From the NCBI GenBank assembly GCA_021234155.1, contig JAJEKV010000009.1:7365546-7429545 (forward strand): a DNA stretch of 64,000 bases, in the 5' to 3' direction. The notes under the pieces are model-generated. The model was not told the origin of the DNA, ran no database searches, and saw only the letters and a list, made by a program, of their open reading frames with translations. Shown here one piece after another: positions 35,244 through 44,042 of this stretch; the stretch's first letter is position 1, and each line of letters opens with the position of its first letter. This DNA comes from Isoetes taiwanensis. Its lineage: Eukaryota > Streptophyta > Lycopodiopsida > Isoetales > Isoetaceae. The position numbers and the translations under genes were made by a program.

Positions 35244-37312
35244 CCAGACTACTTTGTTTATCCAATTCAATGTTGAGAAAACAAGGAAACACAAAAGTAT
35301 AACACATAGTGAACCCAAAAAGAGGTGAAAATGTAAACACAATGTTTTAACAAAAACTTTGTACAAAATGCCCAGCACAAATGCGAAGGCTTTATTACTG
35401 AGTTTCTAATACAGTCTCTGGATCAACACCACATTGAGCAGCTAGTCTTGCAATATGCTCCTTTCCAATAGCAAGTGTCTGTGACAGGTCCATTTCTGTA
35501 TATCCAGTTGTTTCTGGCATGTCAACATCCATTGCTTGTGCTGCGTTTTTAACACGCTCTGACATATCTGACGCATATCTGAATATTCAGTAGAGGGTAC
35601 CAGCTTCTGTCTTTTTGGTGAATGGTCGGCAGAGGTTCTCTCACTTCCGGAGCCGCCTTCAGACATTCCCACGTACTCAAAATTAGGAATCGGCTTGTCC
35701 AGTTGCTTGGTTATTATTGGCAGTAAGGAGTCCATGTTCTTGTTCAGTGCTTCAAGCTTTTTGAAAGTTGGATCTAGTTTTGCCTGTGCCTTCTCAGTCT
35801 TTTCTATCAGTGCCCGGGTCTCCTGCAGCCTCTCTTCGAAACTTTTTTTATCCAGGTCAGTTAGTATCTGATCCATCTGGCTGAGATCCGTTCCCTGTGT
35901 TATATTAATATCCAGCATGTCAGAACCTTGCTCTTCACCTTGCTCAAGCCCATCACCTTGCTCTTCCTTGTCAGGCCTTGCCATTTTCTCAAGAATCTCG
36001 AAGAAAGATCTAAGGAAACGGCAAACCTTGTCGTCATACTCAAAAGCAATACTCCGTTTTCCTTGCATCAAAGCTACCCTTGAGGCAGTTCCGCCTGAGA
36101 AGAAATCCAAAACGCAACCTTCTAATGGAACCAGCTCCTTCACTATGTAATAGACATAAGAGGTTTTTGCTTGGCTCTTGAGGACGAAGTCGCCTTCCAT
36201 AGCTGCCCATGAGAACTTGGGTTTACCTGTAAATAACTCTAAATATTTTCTTTTTGTTTTCATATCTACCTCCTCGTCACCAGTAATCGGATATTTTGGA
36301 AGAGGAGTGCTTTTCGGTGCTTTAGTGACTTGAGTCAGTCGTAGCTCTAAGTTGGGCTTAACGGGCAGCACGCGAACATCACTTCTGTTTATTGTCATAT
36401 GGCTGACATAATACTGGAATTCTTTTATATTTTTTTTGCTCTCCCATCCTTGTTCTTCATAAGCCCCTAGGGAAACATGGGAGCTACCTTGTATCTGGCT
36501 CTGACTGTACAAACAGTTTGGCAAATGTGCCGATCTGAGGAACATGACTATGTGGTACACTTTTGCCTGTGTCATGCCTGCAACTCTGCTAAAAAAATCT
36601 GTGTATTTTTTGACATCCCACAGCGTCGTAAAACAACGCATGTCAACAAAAATCAATGTGGCATTTTCTGACACCGGTGCAGACACAAGGATGCCAGTTT
36701 TTGTGACGTGCTGCACGATGTTTGCTTCTCTTTCATTTTCTTGGCCTCTTCTGGCCTCATTATAGCAATAATAGCTTCCAAAAAAACTGTTGGAAGATTA
36801 CCTTGAACTGCCTCTTTATTATAGTTCGCTTTAACATATTCGAAATCCGTGTCTGCTATATCCAGGAGTCGTTGTTCGGACAGCTCTGGAAAACATGAAG
36901 CCAACTCTTCAAAATTATTGTATAGCTTCTCTGAAACAGAATTGGCATATGATAACACTTCACGACGCATGAGTGAAAGTCGTCTGATGTCTAGAGCCCT
37001 CTGACTGCAATTAAAACGTCCTGCATATCCTTGCTGCACTTTCAAGAAAACTTTGCCCTGTAAGATTTCGTCCATCAATTGGCTTACCTCAGCATTGTTC
37101 ATTCCTCGTAGGTTTCTTAAGAATATCTTGTTGAAAAAATCCTTTGAAGGTTTCTCTGATAATTCCCCCTGATCATCAGTTAGCTTTCGATTTGTCCATT
37201 TGTCGACAACTTCTACGAGTTTAGACCATGAAGATTCTTGCATAAATAGGAACTGCTTCTCATCCTTAAGTTCCTAAACCTTCAAAGTTGTGGTAGCCAC
37301 CTCGACAAAATC

Positions 37313-37378
37313 CTGCAAAGAAGTGCTGGTTAGGATCGCGACGGCGATTTTACTGAGCAAAATACCGGTAAAACATAC
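37313..37378 (-). other. Intron 3 of the ParB/MTase-like gene, 66 bases, same core
   Basis: Donor GGAAG|GTATGTTT, acceptor TTCTTTGCAG|GATTTT. Inside are TTGCTCAG, the palindrome and GCACTTCTTTGCAG, a compressed version of the module in introns 1 and 2. Confidence 0.8.
37332..37351. repeat. GATCGC palindrome 3 (intron 3)
   Basis: AGGATCGC-GACG-GCGATTTT, occupying about a third of the 66-base intron. Confidence 0.8.
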
Positions 37379-37727
37379 CTTCCAGGCGGATGTCACTGCA
37401 GTTCCTGTTGGGCCTTGTGGAGGACATCTGAATGCCTTGTGCTGGTTTCTTAGTTGTTGGAGCTTTTTAATGAGGGGTTCTTTGTATACTGTTTCTGCGA
37501 TTACATCGTTGCACTGTATAGAAATCTGAATGTATTCCTTGTTGGAGAAGTTACCATTTAAAACACGACTTCTTCTTTTTGCATATACTTTCGCAAATTC
37601 CAGCCTTTGTTCGACATTGCCCATGCAAGTGCATAAAAACTGTGCAGCAAAAATGCCGTGATTACCAGATATAATAAAGAATTTCTTGTTTGACAGTTCT
37701 TCTGGGTGCGACCAAGTGACTAATTTT

Positions 37728-37874
37728 CTGCATGGACAGCAATAGTAATTGATCACAGGTTAGTTACACTAGTTAGTGCAAGAAGTTGCTCATGAAGATC
37801 GCGACCGCGATCCGGTTGAGCATATTCATATATAACCAATATGACAAGAGAGAAGTGAATATGATGTAACTGAC
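37728..37874 (-). other. Intron 2 of the ParB/MTase-like gene, homologous to intron 1
   Basis: Donor ACAAG|GTCAGTTA, acceptor CCATGCAG|AAAATT, 147 bases. It contains TCAACCGGATCG, the palindrome, GATCTTCATGAGCAACTTCT and ACTAGTGTAACTAACCTGTG, in the same order as intron 1. Confidence 0.8.
37796..37813. repeat. GATCGC palindrome 4 (intron 2)
   Basis: AGATCGC-GACC-GCGATCC. Outer TGCTCA and TGAGCA extend the inverted symmetry to ~36 bases. Confidence 0.85.
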
Positions 37875-39096
37875 CTTGTTACTGGATCGAATGGAACGAC
37901 ATCGGCAGGCGTAAGAACCTCCGTTGGGTATTTCTTGAAGCTCTTTATCAGGGTCTGGACATGGTCATGTGACCGGAGTCTATGTGTCATATTTGCGGGA
38001 GCTGGCTCACAATCGAAAATACTGACCCTCTGGAACCAGTTTACACCCATTGGGTAATATCTTTTGAACTCCTCGAGCTTAGAGGCTGTCTCCTGAGCGA
38101 GTTTCTTTTCTTCATCTGGATTAAACTTTAAATCTTCTGGCATTCGGGGATCAGTTCTCCAGGTCAACAAGTGGCTAGTAGCTGTTGGTTTGGTGGACGA
38201 GGAAGGAGTAGAAGATGTCGAAGGCTGCGCACTGTCATCCGTGCTCTACTTAGGAAGCTTTATCTTGAATGGCCTGATCTTCTTTGCTGGCTGTTCTTCT
38301 ACTGCCTCAGAGTCTCTGGCGGGAGCTGGCAAAAGCATGACGGGAGCTGAAGGGTCGACTACGGTAGAACAACCAACATTTGCTGAGGGGATAGCCTCCA
38401 TGGGCACTATAGTATCCTTTGGAGTGGATGGTTCGCCAATAGCCTACAGAGGGGCCACGGATCTCTTCTTGGCAACAGCTCTGAGCCAGTTGGTGTCCAT
38501 TCTTGAAGGCAGTTTGTTGTCCTTAGTAGCCTTCAAAGCAGCAGAAGGAGGTTTCTTATCAGCTGAAAGACCCTTTCTGCACATACTAAATCCAACAAGT
38601 ATATCCCTGTTGCACTTTATACCCGACAAACTCAAGGAATCATATGATGGCAATATCCACCCAAATCCCTTTGCACTGGTGGGCATCCCCTTGCCGCTTG
38701 CCGGTTTGTTGACTTTACTCGCAATCATAATCGAGGGATCATAATTCTGCCATCGCAAAACGTACTCAACAAACTGCAGCTGATGAGTATCTTCCACGCT
38801 GCAAATTATTGCATCATGTACATTATTTTTGGTACCTTCCCATATAGCAATAACTATACCTAGTTGCTCGTAATCTTCTGGACCCTTGCCAGTCCTGAAG
38901 AACAAACACAAGTCCTTTCGGCGGTCTCCAGCCACATGAGGTTTGGCCTGCGAAATTTCCAGACACCACTTCCGGCTTCTATCAGGTGTTACAATTCTGA
39001 TCGGTTCTACATTGGGCCCGCGGAAAAGTTCCAGTGCTGCAATAGCAATACAAACACAGGTTAGATACACTAGTTATTGGCAGAAGTTGTTCATAA

Positions 39097-39114
39097 AGAT
39101 CGCGGCTACGATCC
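39097..39114. repeat. GATCGC palindrome 5 (intron 1)
   Basis: AGATCGC-GGCT-ACGATCC, with the same flanks as palindrome 4. Confidence 0.8.
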
Positions 39115-39176
39115 GGTTGATCAGTAGCTACGTAAGAACTAAGTCGCAAAGGGCGTTCTCTCACCATTGTGCTGGC

Positions 39177-39198
39177 AAGAAACGCGGCCGCGTTCCTT
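39177..39198. repeat. Palindrome 6 (intron 1), variant core
   Basis: AAGAAACGCGG-CCGCGTTCCTT, arms matching at 10 of 11 positions; ACGCGG replaces ATCGCGG. Confidence 0.75.
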
Positions 39199-39230
39199 AC
39201 GAACAGTGTATTACATTGTATATAGAATGG

Positions 39231-39260
39231 TCACCACAATCACGGCCGCGATTGTTGTGA
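39231..39260. repeat. Palindrome 7 (intron 1), 30 bases
   Basis: TCACCACAATCACGG pairs with CCGCGATTGTTGTGA at 13 of 15 positions, the longest well-matched copy. Confidence 0.85.
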
Positions 39261-39292
39261 GCACTACCTTCCAAAAAAAGAGGAAAGGTCGT

Positions 39293-39326
39293 GGTCGCAA
39301 CTATCGCGGTCGCGATCCTGTCGACC
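39293..39326. repeat. Palindrome 8 (intron 1), 34 bases
   Basis: ATCGCG-GT-CGCGATC core with GGTCG and CGACC at the outer ends. Confidence 0.8.
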
Positions 39327-39495
39327 ATCAGTAGCAGCTATGATGATAGCTATGCTAAACAAAATCGCAGAAATTACCTTCTTTGAGGGCTGCGGCACGA
39401 GACATGATGGCGCGCGAAAAGGTTGAAGGCGCTCGAATTTTCGCGAGGGCGCAAATCGGCAGAATCGCGTGGTGATCAGAAAAAATGCGCCTCGC

Positions 39496-39503
39496 TTTTT
39501 ATA
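39496..39503 (-). promoter_or_regulatory. TATA box of the ParB/MTase-like gene
   Basis: On the minus strand CCTATAAAAAGC lies ~90 bases before the ATG at 39405, giving a normal short 5' UTR. Confidence 0.75.
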
Positions 39504-39528
39504 GGGTTCGCCCTTATGGCCGCGGCAT

Positions 39529-39600
39529 TTATGACGGGCGGCGTCATAATGACGGGCGACATCATTATGACGGGAGGCGTCATTATGACGGGCGGCATAT
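39529..39600. promoter_or_regulatory. Four tandem 18-bp TGACG repeats upstream of the TATA box
   Basis: Units at 39529, 39547, 39565 and 39583 follow TTATGACGGGCGGCGTCA with few changes. Each carries TGACG, the core bound by plant TGA-type bZIP factors, and CGTCA-to-TGACG junctions form inverted pairs. Lying 25-100 bases upstream of the TATA box, they look like a compact enhancer. Confidence 0.7.
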
Positions 39601-40177
39601 TCCCCATTCCTCCAAATAGCCACGCCCACTTTGAGAACGTATGGGACAGTGACACGTGAGAATTTGTGTGAGGGTGACTGCAGGGCACGTGGAAAGGACA
39701 GCAAATTACCCACGGCATGTCAGTTTAAATTGGATAGGGACAGGGACAATAGGGCATAAAAAAGTCCCGCCTGAAGGACATCGTTTTCAAATTCAAATGC
39801 AATTCATGAAGCGGAAAGACCCTCCAAGACTTTCATTGTAGCAAAGCTTGGGAAGGAGTCTCTCGAGGCGCCGGAGTGAATTTGAAGGCGCTGTGGTGGA
39901 TTACAATGGCGCTCGGCTGAATTTCAAGACATCTAAGCATATTTTACGTTGTAGAATTCAGTGAAGGCCAAAGACAGGCAAGTTCATTCATTAAAATGTG
40001 TTTTCAATTAAATCTACCGCATGCACCCCTTCTTTGTGTCTGGTAAATCAAATCCAGTTCTAATTTGGGAATTTAGATTGCCTCTGAACAATTCGTAAGA
40101 TGTTCCTGTTTTTAGACGTTGATGTCATTCATCTTCCTCTGATACAGGTCATCCTTACGGCACAACTAGTAGTCATC

Positions 40178-40197
40178 AGGATCGCGAAGGCGATCTT
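40178..40197. repeat. GATCGC palindrome 9 (upstream flank)
   Basis: AGGATCGC-GAAG-GCGATCTT, ~770 bases upstream of the start codon. Nearby GATACAGGT and CACAACTAGTAG resemble the intron 2 module in the same order. Confidence 0.78.
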
Positions 40198-40221
40198 GCC
40201 CAACATATTCTAGACTAAGGT

Positions 40222-40273
40222 ACCCATAAATGGTCTCCCATAGAGTTACCCATAAATGCTCTCCCATATAGTT
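40222..40273 (+). repeat. Two tandem 26-bp units at the left edge of the Rep inverted pair
   Basis: ACCCATAAATGGTCTCCCAT-type units at 40222-40247 and 40248-40273. The second runs into the common end (ATATAGTTTGC) of the Rep element. Confidence 0.8.
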
Positions 40274-41692
40274 TGCTAGTTTTTGAAAGGGTATGTTTGT
40301 AACATAAGGTTTTAATGGATATGGGGGTGTATTGTATAAAAAAGCGTACATGAATGGGGCGTAAGAGAATCTTTGGCATTCAGCAATGGTTAGGTTTTGT
40401 GGGCAATCTATATTCGAGGTCGGGGCGCTATCTTTGGCAGGCGAGGCTTTCCGTTCCTGGCATCGTGGGAGTGGATAAGATGGGGAATCCAGCAATATTT
40501 CTGTGCATAAATCGTCACCTTGGAGGCGCCTTCACCAGGTTAGCTTAATTCCCTTCTGTTCTTTGTTGTTCTGTTTGTTTTCTTTCCATGAGGAGGGATG
40601 CTAGAAGAGCAGGCCGGGCATCCAGGAATGGGCAGGCAGAGTCTTCTTCCCCGGGGTCTGCTTTGTGGGAGGCATGCGCAGATTGTGTGTCGTGTGCAGT
40701 GCATTTGCAGCAGGAGAGGGGGTGACCTAGATCGCTGCATTACCAAAGGTGTGTCTTTAGGCTTGCTCACAGAAGTCCCCTAGAGTAGTCAATTTGGCCA
40801 TGAAGCCTTGAGGTTTGGGTGGGGAGCTAAGAAGCCTGTGGGGGTTGTCATGGAGGAGGAGGATTGTGTGTCGAGGTCTTTGCAAATGAGAGGGGAGTGA
40901 CCTAGATCGCCTGCATTACCATTGTGTCTTTAGGCTTGCTCTGAAGTCCCCTAGAGTAGTCAATTTGGCCATGAAGCGCAGGTTTGGGTGGGGAGCTAAG
41001 AAGCCTGTGGGGGTTGTCCTTGTTTGCAAGGCATTAAGGAATACGAAGCTCCATTGTTTTGAGGGGCTAATAGGGTATTGCATGAAGGATATGGGAAGCC
41101 CACTTCAAAGCACACACACAAAGAATGTTCAAAGCCAATTGGAGATGGGGAAGGACACATACTTGCTCTATGGTGCGGGGGGACATTAAGCATGTGGTAG
41201 TTACGGATAACGTAAAACTTTGTTGGGAAGGGCTCTTCATTTTGTAAACTATCATGGTGGAAGGCATCTGAGCTGTAGCCTTGTATACACAATCACTAGG
41301 ATGCTTAGAACCGGGAAATTTGTGTTGTCTACTAGCTGGATCCTTCCTTCTAACACTGCCTTTATATCTGAGCATAGGGTGAAGGCCGCCTGGCACGACT
41401 GAACCCCAGTGGCTTTGCCAAGTGATGTTAGATGTGTCTTTGTATGGGATCCCATTTGGGATGGAGCCCATTCAGTGGTTGGGAAGGGTAGGAAAAGATA
41501 ATCTTTGGGATGAGGTACGCCCTTTGGAGACATGGATGAGAATTTTGTGGAAGGGGAGGATCTTTGAATTCGGACTTAGGGGCTGTTGGGGACATGCCCG
41601 GCACTGACTTCATACCTCTTGACACCACGGATTACACAATGGCAATTGGGTGACTTGTGGTTGTAGGGGCTGCAACACGTACATATGTCTTT
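40266..41692 (+). pseudogene. Rep element, degraded left arm of an inverted pair
   Basis: It mirrors 43361 to about 41990 on the opposite strand, beginning ATATAGTTTGCTAG and ending at ACATATGTCTTT inside the other copy's intron-like region. Frame breaks are many. A ~170-bp segment (AGTCCCCTAGAGTAGTCAAT and neighbours) is tandemly duplicated at about 40680-40850 and 40858-41020. The 3' part of the gene is missing. The arm then abuts the 3' end of the intact copy at 41693. Confidence 0.85.
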
Positions 41693-43361
41693 CCGGCCGG
41701 GTGTTAATGCCAACGCGCACAACATCGAGCTGCTCGAGAGAAGAGAAGATGTGAGAGGGCGCAAAGATTGTGAATTACATCATGGACACTTGGCCCGGGA
41801 GCAGCAGGTCTGTGAGGAGGGGAAGATGGGACCTCCTCATCACTTTCAATGTTAATGACGCCATCAGCTGGCCTCATCCCAACAGGTGCAACGGGACTGC
41901 TGCTAACAGCAGCCCCATTCCCAAACTCCATACCAGCACGATCCATCTCTATTCCAGGCATAATAACTGCAAAGAAAGATGCAAAATCAAAACAAACAAA
42001 GACATATGTACAGAAGTTGCAGGCAGCCCCCTACAACCACAAGTCACCCAATTGCCATTGTGTAATCCGTGGTGTCAAGAGGTATGAAGTCAGTGCCAGG
42101 CATGTCCCCAACAGCCTCGGGTCTGAATTCAGCATCCTCCCCTTCCACAAAATTCTCATCCATGTCTCCAGGCGTGGCAGCCTCATCCCAGTATCTTTTC
42201 CTACCCTTCCCAATCCGCTGAATGGGCTCCATCCCAGCCGGGATCCCATACAGCACACATCTAACATCGCTTGGCAAAGCCACTCTAGGGTTCAGTGTCA
42301 GGTGCCAGGCGGCCTTCACCCTATGCTCAGATATAAAGGCAGTGTTAGAAGGAAGGATCCAGCTAGTAGACAACACAAATTTCCCGGTTCTAAGCATCCT
42401 AGTGATTGTGTATACAAGGCTACAGCTCAGATGCCTTCCACCATGATAGTTTACAAAATGAAGAGCCCTTCCCAACAGGTTTCTGTTATCCAGAACTACC
42501 ACATGCTTAATGTCCCCTGCACCATAGAGCAAGTACAGGTCCTTCCCCATCTCCAATTGGCACTCGGAAACATTCTTTGTGTGCAGCTTGAAGTGGGGCT
42601 TCCCCATATCCTTCATGCAATACCCTATTAGCCCCTCAAAACAATGGAGCTTCGTATTCCTTAATGCCTTGCAAACAAGGACAACCCCCACAGGCTTCTT
42701 AGCTCCCCACCCAAACCTGCGCTTCATGGCCAAATTGACTACTCTAGGGGACTTCAGAGCAAGCCTAAAGACACACTGGTAATGCAGGCGATCTAGGTCA
42801 CTCCCCCTCTCCGCTGCAACAGCACCTGACACACAATCCTCCTCACAGAACTTAATCAGCATGTCATAGAACTCTGGGGGTGCATCCTTGCCTGCCACAC
42901 CCAGGGTAACACTGACGTCTATGAGGCCTATGCCTTCATCCTCAGGGCCATCTCTGCATGCCTCCACAGCAGACCTGCCAGAAGAAGACTCTGGCTGCCC
43001 ATTCCTGGCTGCCCGGCCTGCTCTTCTAGCATCCCTCCTCATGGAAAGAAAACAAACAGAACAACAAAGAACAGAAGGGAATTAAGCTAACCTGGTGAAG
43101 GCGCCTCCAAGGTGACGATTTATACACAATATTGCCGGATTCCCCATCTTATCCACTCCCACGATGCCAGGAACGGAAAGCCTCGCCTGCCAAAGATAGC
43201 GCCCCGACCTCGAATATAGATTGCCCACAAAACCTAACCATTGCTGAATGCCAAAGATTCTCTTACGCCCCATTCATGTATGCTTTTTTATACAATACAC
43301 CCCCATATCCATTAAAACCTTATGTTACAAACATACCCTTTCAAAAACTAGCAAACTATAT
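41693..43361 (-). mobile_element. Rep/HUH element, intact-looking right arm
   Basis: The unit runs from the common end ATATAGTTTGC at 43361 to CCGGCCGG at 41693 and holds one gene. Right flank TTGGAACTTGCG and left flank of the partner arm differ, so 43361 is a real junction. A TATA-like TGTATAAAAAAGC lies near 43282-43293 on the minus strand. Confidence 0.65.
41704..43042 (-). CDS. Rep-type HUH endonuclease (Y1), Replitron-like, no helicase domain
   Basis: Main exon 43042-42044, 332 residues. It carries a motif 1-like IDVSVTLG (41-48), an HUH/HUQ motif LHYQ with H87 and Q89, and a motif 3-like IGYCMKD with Y141 and K144, the YCxK pattern of rolling-circle Rep proteins. No Walker A box follows, so the SF3 helicase of viral Reps is absent; about 180 further residues are unassigned. 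After the last codons a GTGACTTG/TTTGCAG pair may remove an intron, leading to an 85-codon second exon (41961-41704, MPGIEMDRAG), but the phase does not join cleanly. A 63-codon frame upstream (43273-43082) could be a spliced 5' exon. The role would be nicking and joining single strands during transposition. Confidence 0.65.
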
Positions 43362-43403
43362 TGGAACTTGCGAGCTTCAGACAGGACCACATTTGTTTTC
43401 AAC

Positions 43404-43856
43404 ATGTTAGACGTCTGTTCAGAGAACGGCCTGGTCCAGAAGCTGATGCTAAATAATAAGCAGGTATGCTTGAAAGCATGGCATAGAGCCTATGGTATTC
43501 CAATGTCCACATTCTATAAGTGGCGAAGACTTTTCCTTGCTGGTCACAGAGTTGCTAAGCATGGTAACACGGGCTCAAAAAAGCCGAGGCCTCACACTCT
43601 CGCCGGAAAGGCCATACTCTCTATGTACATAGATGAGAATGCTGAGACGATGCCCCACAGATCGAAAATCACTACTGAAGGGGTGAGAGAGAATGTGAAG
43701 AGGCTCCCCTCTGTCCTAACTAAAAAAGACATTCTTCAAGAGGTGGACGCCAATGTGATGGAGATGACGGGCAAGCACGTCTCTCATTCTTCATTCTCAC
43801 GTGGGTGGAAGCAAAATCACGCAGAGGTTGCAATAGCAAAGAGGACAGCTTTATAA
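43404..43856 (+). CDS. Helix-turn-helix protein resembling transposase N-termini
   Basis: From a possible acceptor CTTCAG| at 43380 the frame encodes MLDVCSENGLVQKLML, then KAWHRAYGIPMSTFYKWRRL, which is helix-turn-helix-like. Next come KHGNTGSKKPRPHTLAGK, MPHRSK, KRLPSVLTKKDILQEV and VSHSSFSRGWKQN. Basic DNA-binding regions followed by a W-K-x-N segment introduce the catalytic part of several eukaryotic transposases. No catalytic domain follows before the stop, so this is an exon or a truncated remnant. It is transcribed away from the ParB/MTase-like gene with the Rep pair between them. Function uncertain. Confidence 0.45.
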   Translation: MLDVCSENGLVQKLMLNNKQVCLKAWHRAYGIPMSTFYKWRRLFLAGHRVAKHGNTGSKKPRPHTLAGKAILSMYIDENAETMPHRSKITTEGVRENVKRLPSVLTKKDILQEVDANVMEMTGKHVSHSSFSRGWKQNHAEVAIAKRTAL

Positions 43857-44042
43857 ATTCAAAAAGTTATGACCAGTACTAGTAGTATGAAGCTTGAAGA
43901 GAAAGTGAACTAATAAAGTAGAGCTGCAGTATGATAATATGACTACCGAGGAAAGACAACGACTGCACTCCTACCCAGCACCTCGACAGCAGCACCAGCC
44001 GAACAGGATAGAGGCAGTATCAACTTAATATCTTCTAAATCC

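Larger units (their letters stand above)
33591..35394. other. Unassigned region downstream of the ParB/MTase-like gene
   Basis: No gene is supported. A plus-strand stretch at 34146-34240 reads like an exon (NQLVRKFAKNIDSGKYDDLM) ending at a donor-like GAG|GTAAATAC, but I do not recognise it. The right part holds two of the nine GATCGC palindromes. Confidence 0.35.
39037..39377 (-). other. Intron 1 of the ParB/MTase-like gene, four palindromes
   Basis: Donor GAAG|GTAATTTC, acceptor CTATTGCAG|CACTGG. It holds four of the GC-rich palindromes. Its last ~90 bases (GATCTTTATGAACAACTTCT, then ACTAGTGTATCTAACCTGTG) match intron 2 closely. Confidence 0.78.
35395..39405 (-). pseudogene. ParB-like plus DNA-methyltransferase-like protein gene, four exons, disrupted
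   Basis: Exons 39405-39378, 39036-37875, 37727-37379 and 37312-35395, with GT/AG ends and matching phases. Conceptual order: an unknown N-terminal domain (about residues 1-210), a Pro/Ser linker, a ParB/Srx-like region (RLRSHDHVQTLIKSFKKYP, VVPFDPVTR, FFIISGNHGIFAAQ), a helical region, a beta-class methyltransferase-like domain (VLDFFSGGTASRVALMQGKR near 36080), a coiled coil and a C-terminal helix bundle ending ETVLETQ. A DPPY catalytic box is not evident; VDMRCF sits about where it should be, so activity is doubtful. TAG codons at 38446-38444, 38248-38246 and 37276-37274, plus frameshifts near 36755 and 35590, break it. The stop overlaps AATAAA (35396-35391). Such fusions are known mainly from phages and mobile elements. 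Confidence 0.68.

Noticed and set aside
38190-38744. 184-codon plus-strand frame
   Set aside because: It is the antisense of exon 2 and its linker in the ParB/MTase-like gene, which shows domains and splice sites.
35395-39405. Bacterial or phage contamination as the source of the ParB/MTase-like gene
   Set aside because: It has GT/AG introns in consistent phases, a TATA box and AATAAA, and is surrounded by plant transposons.
35116-40197. CRISPR array from repeated palindromes
   Set aside because: Spacing ranges from about 35 to 2000 bases, the repeats are short and variable, and no spacer pattern exists.
40354-41607. Separate genes in the left Rep arm
   Set aside because: The short frames are pieces of the degraded inverted copy or its antisense.
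42222-42631. Plus-strand frames across the Rep gene
   Set aside because: Antisense shadows; the minus frame carries the Rep motifs.
41704-43042. Integrated geminivirus or other CRESS-DNA virus Rep
   Set aside because: The HUH and YCxK motifs fit, but the helicase Walker A region is missing and the gene lies in a defined repeated element, so a transposon is more likely.
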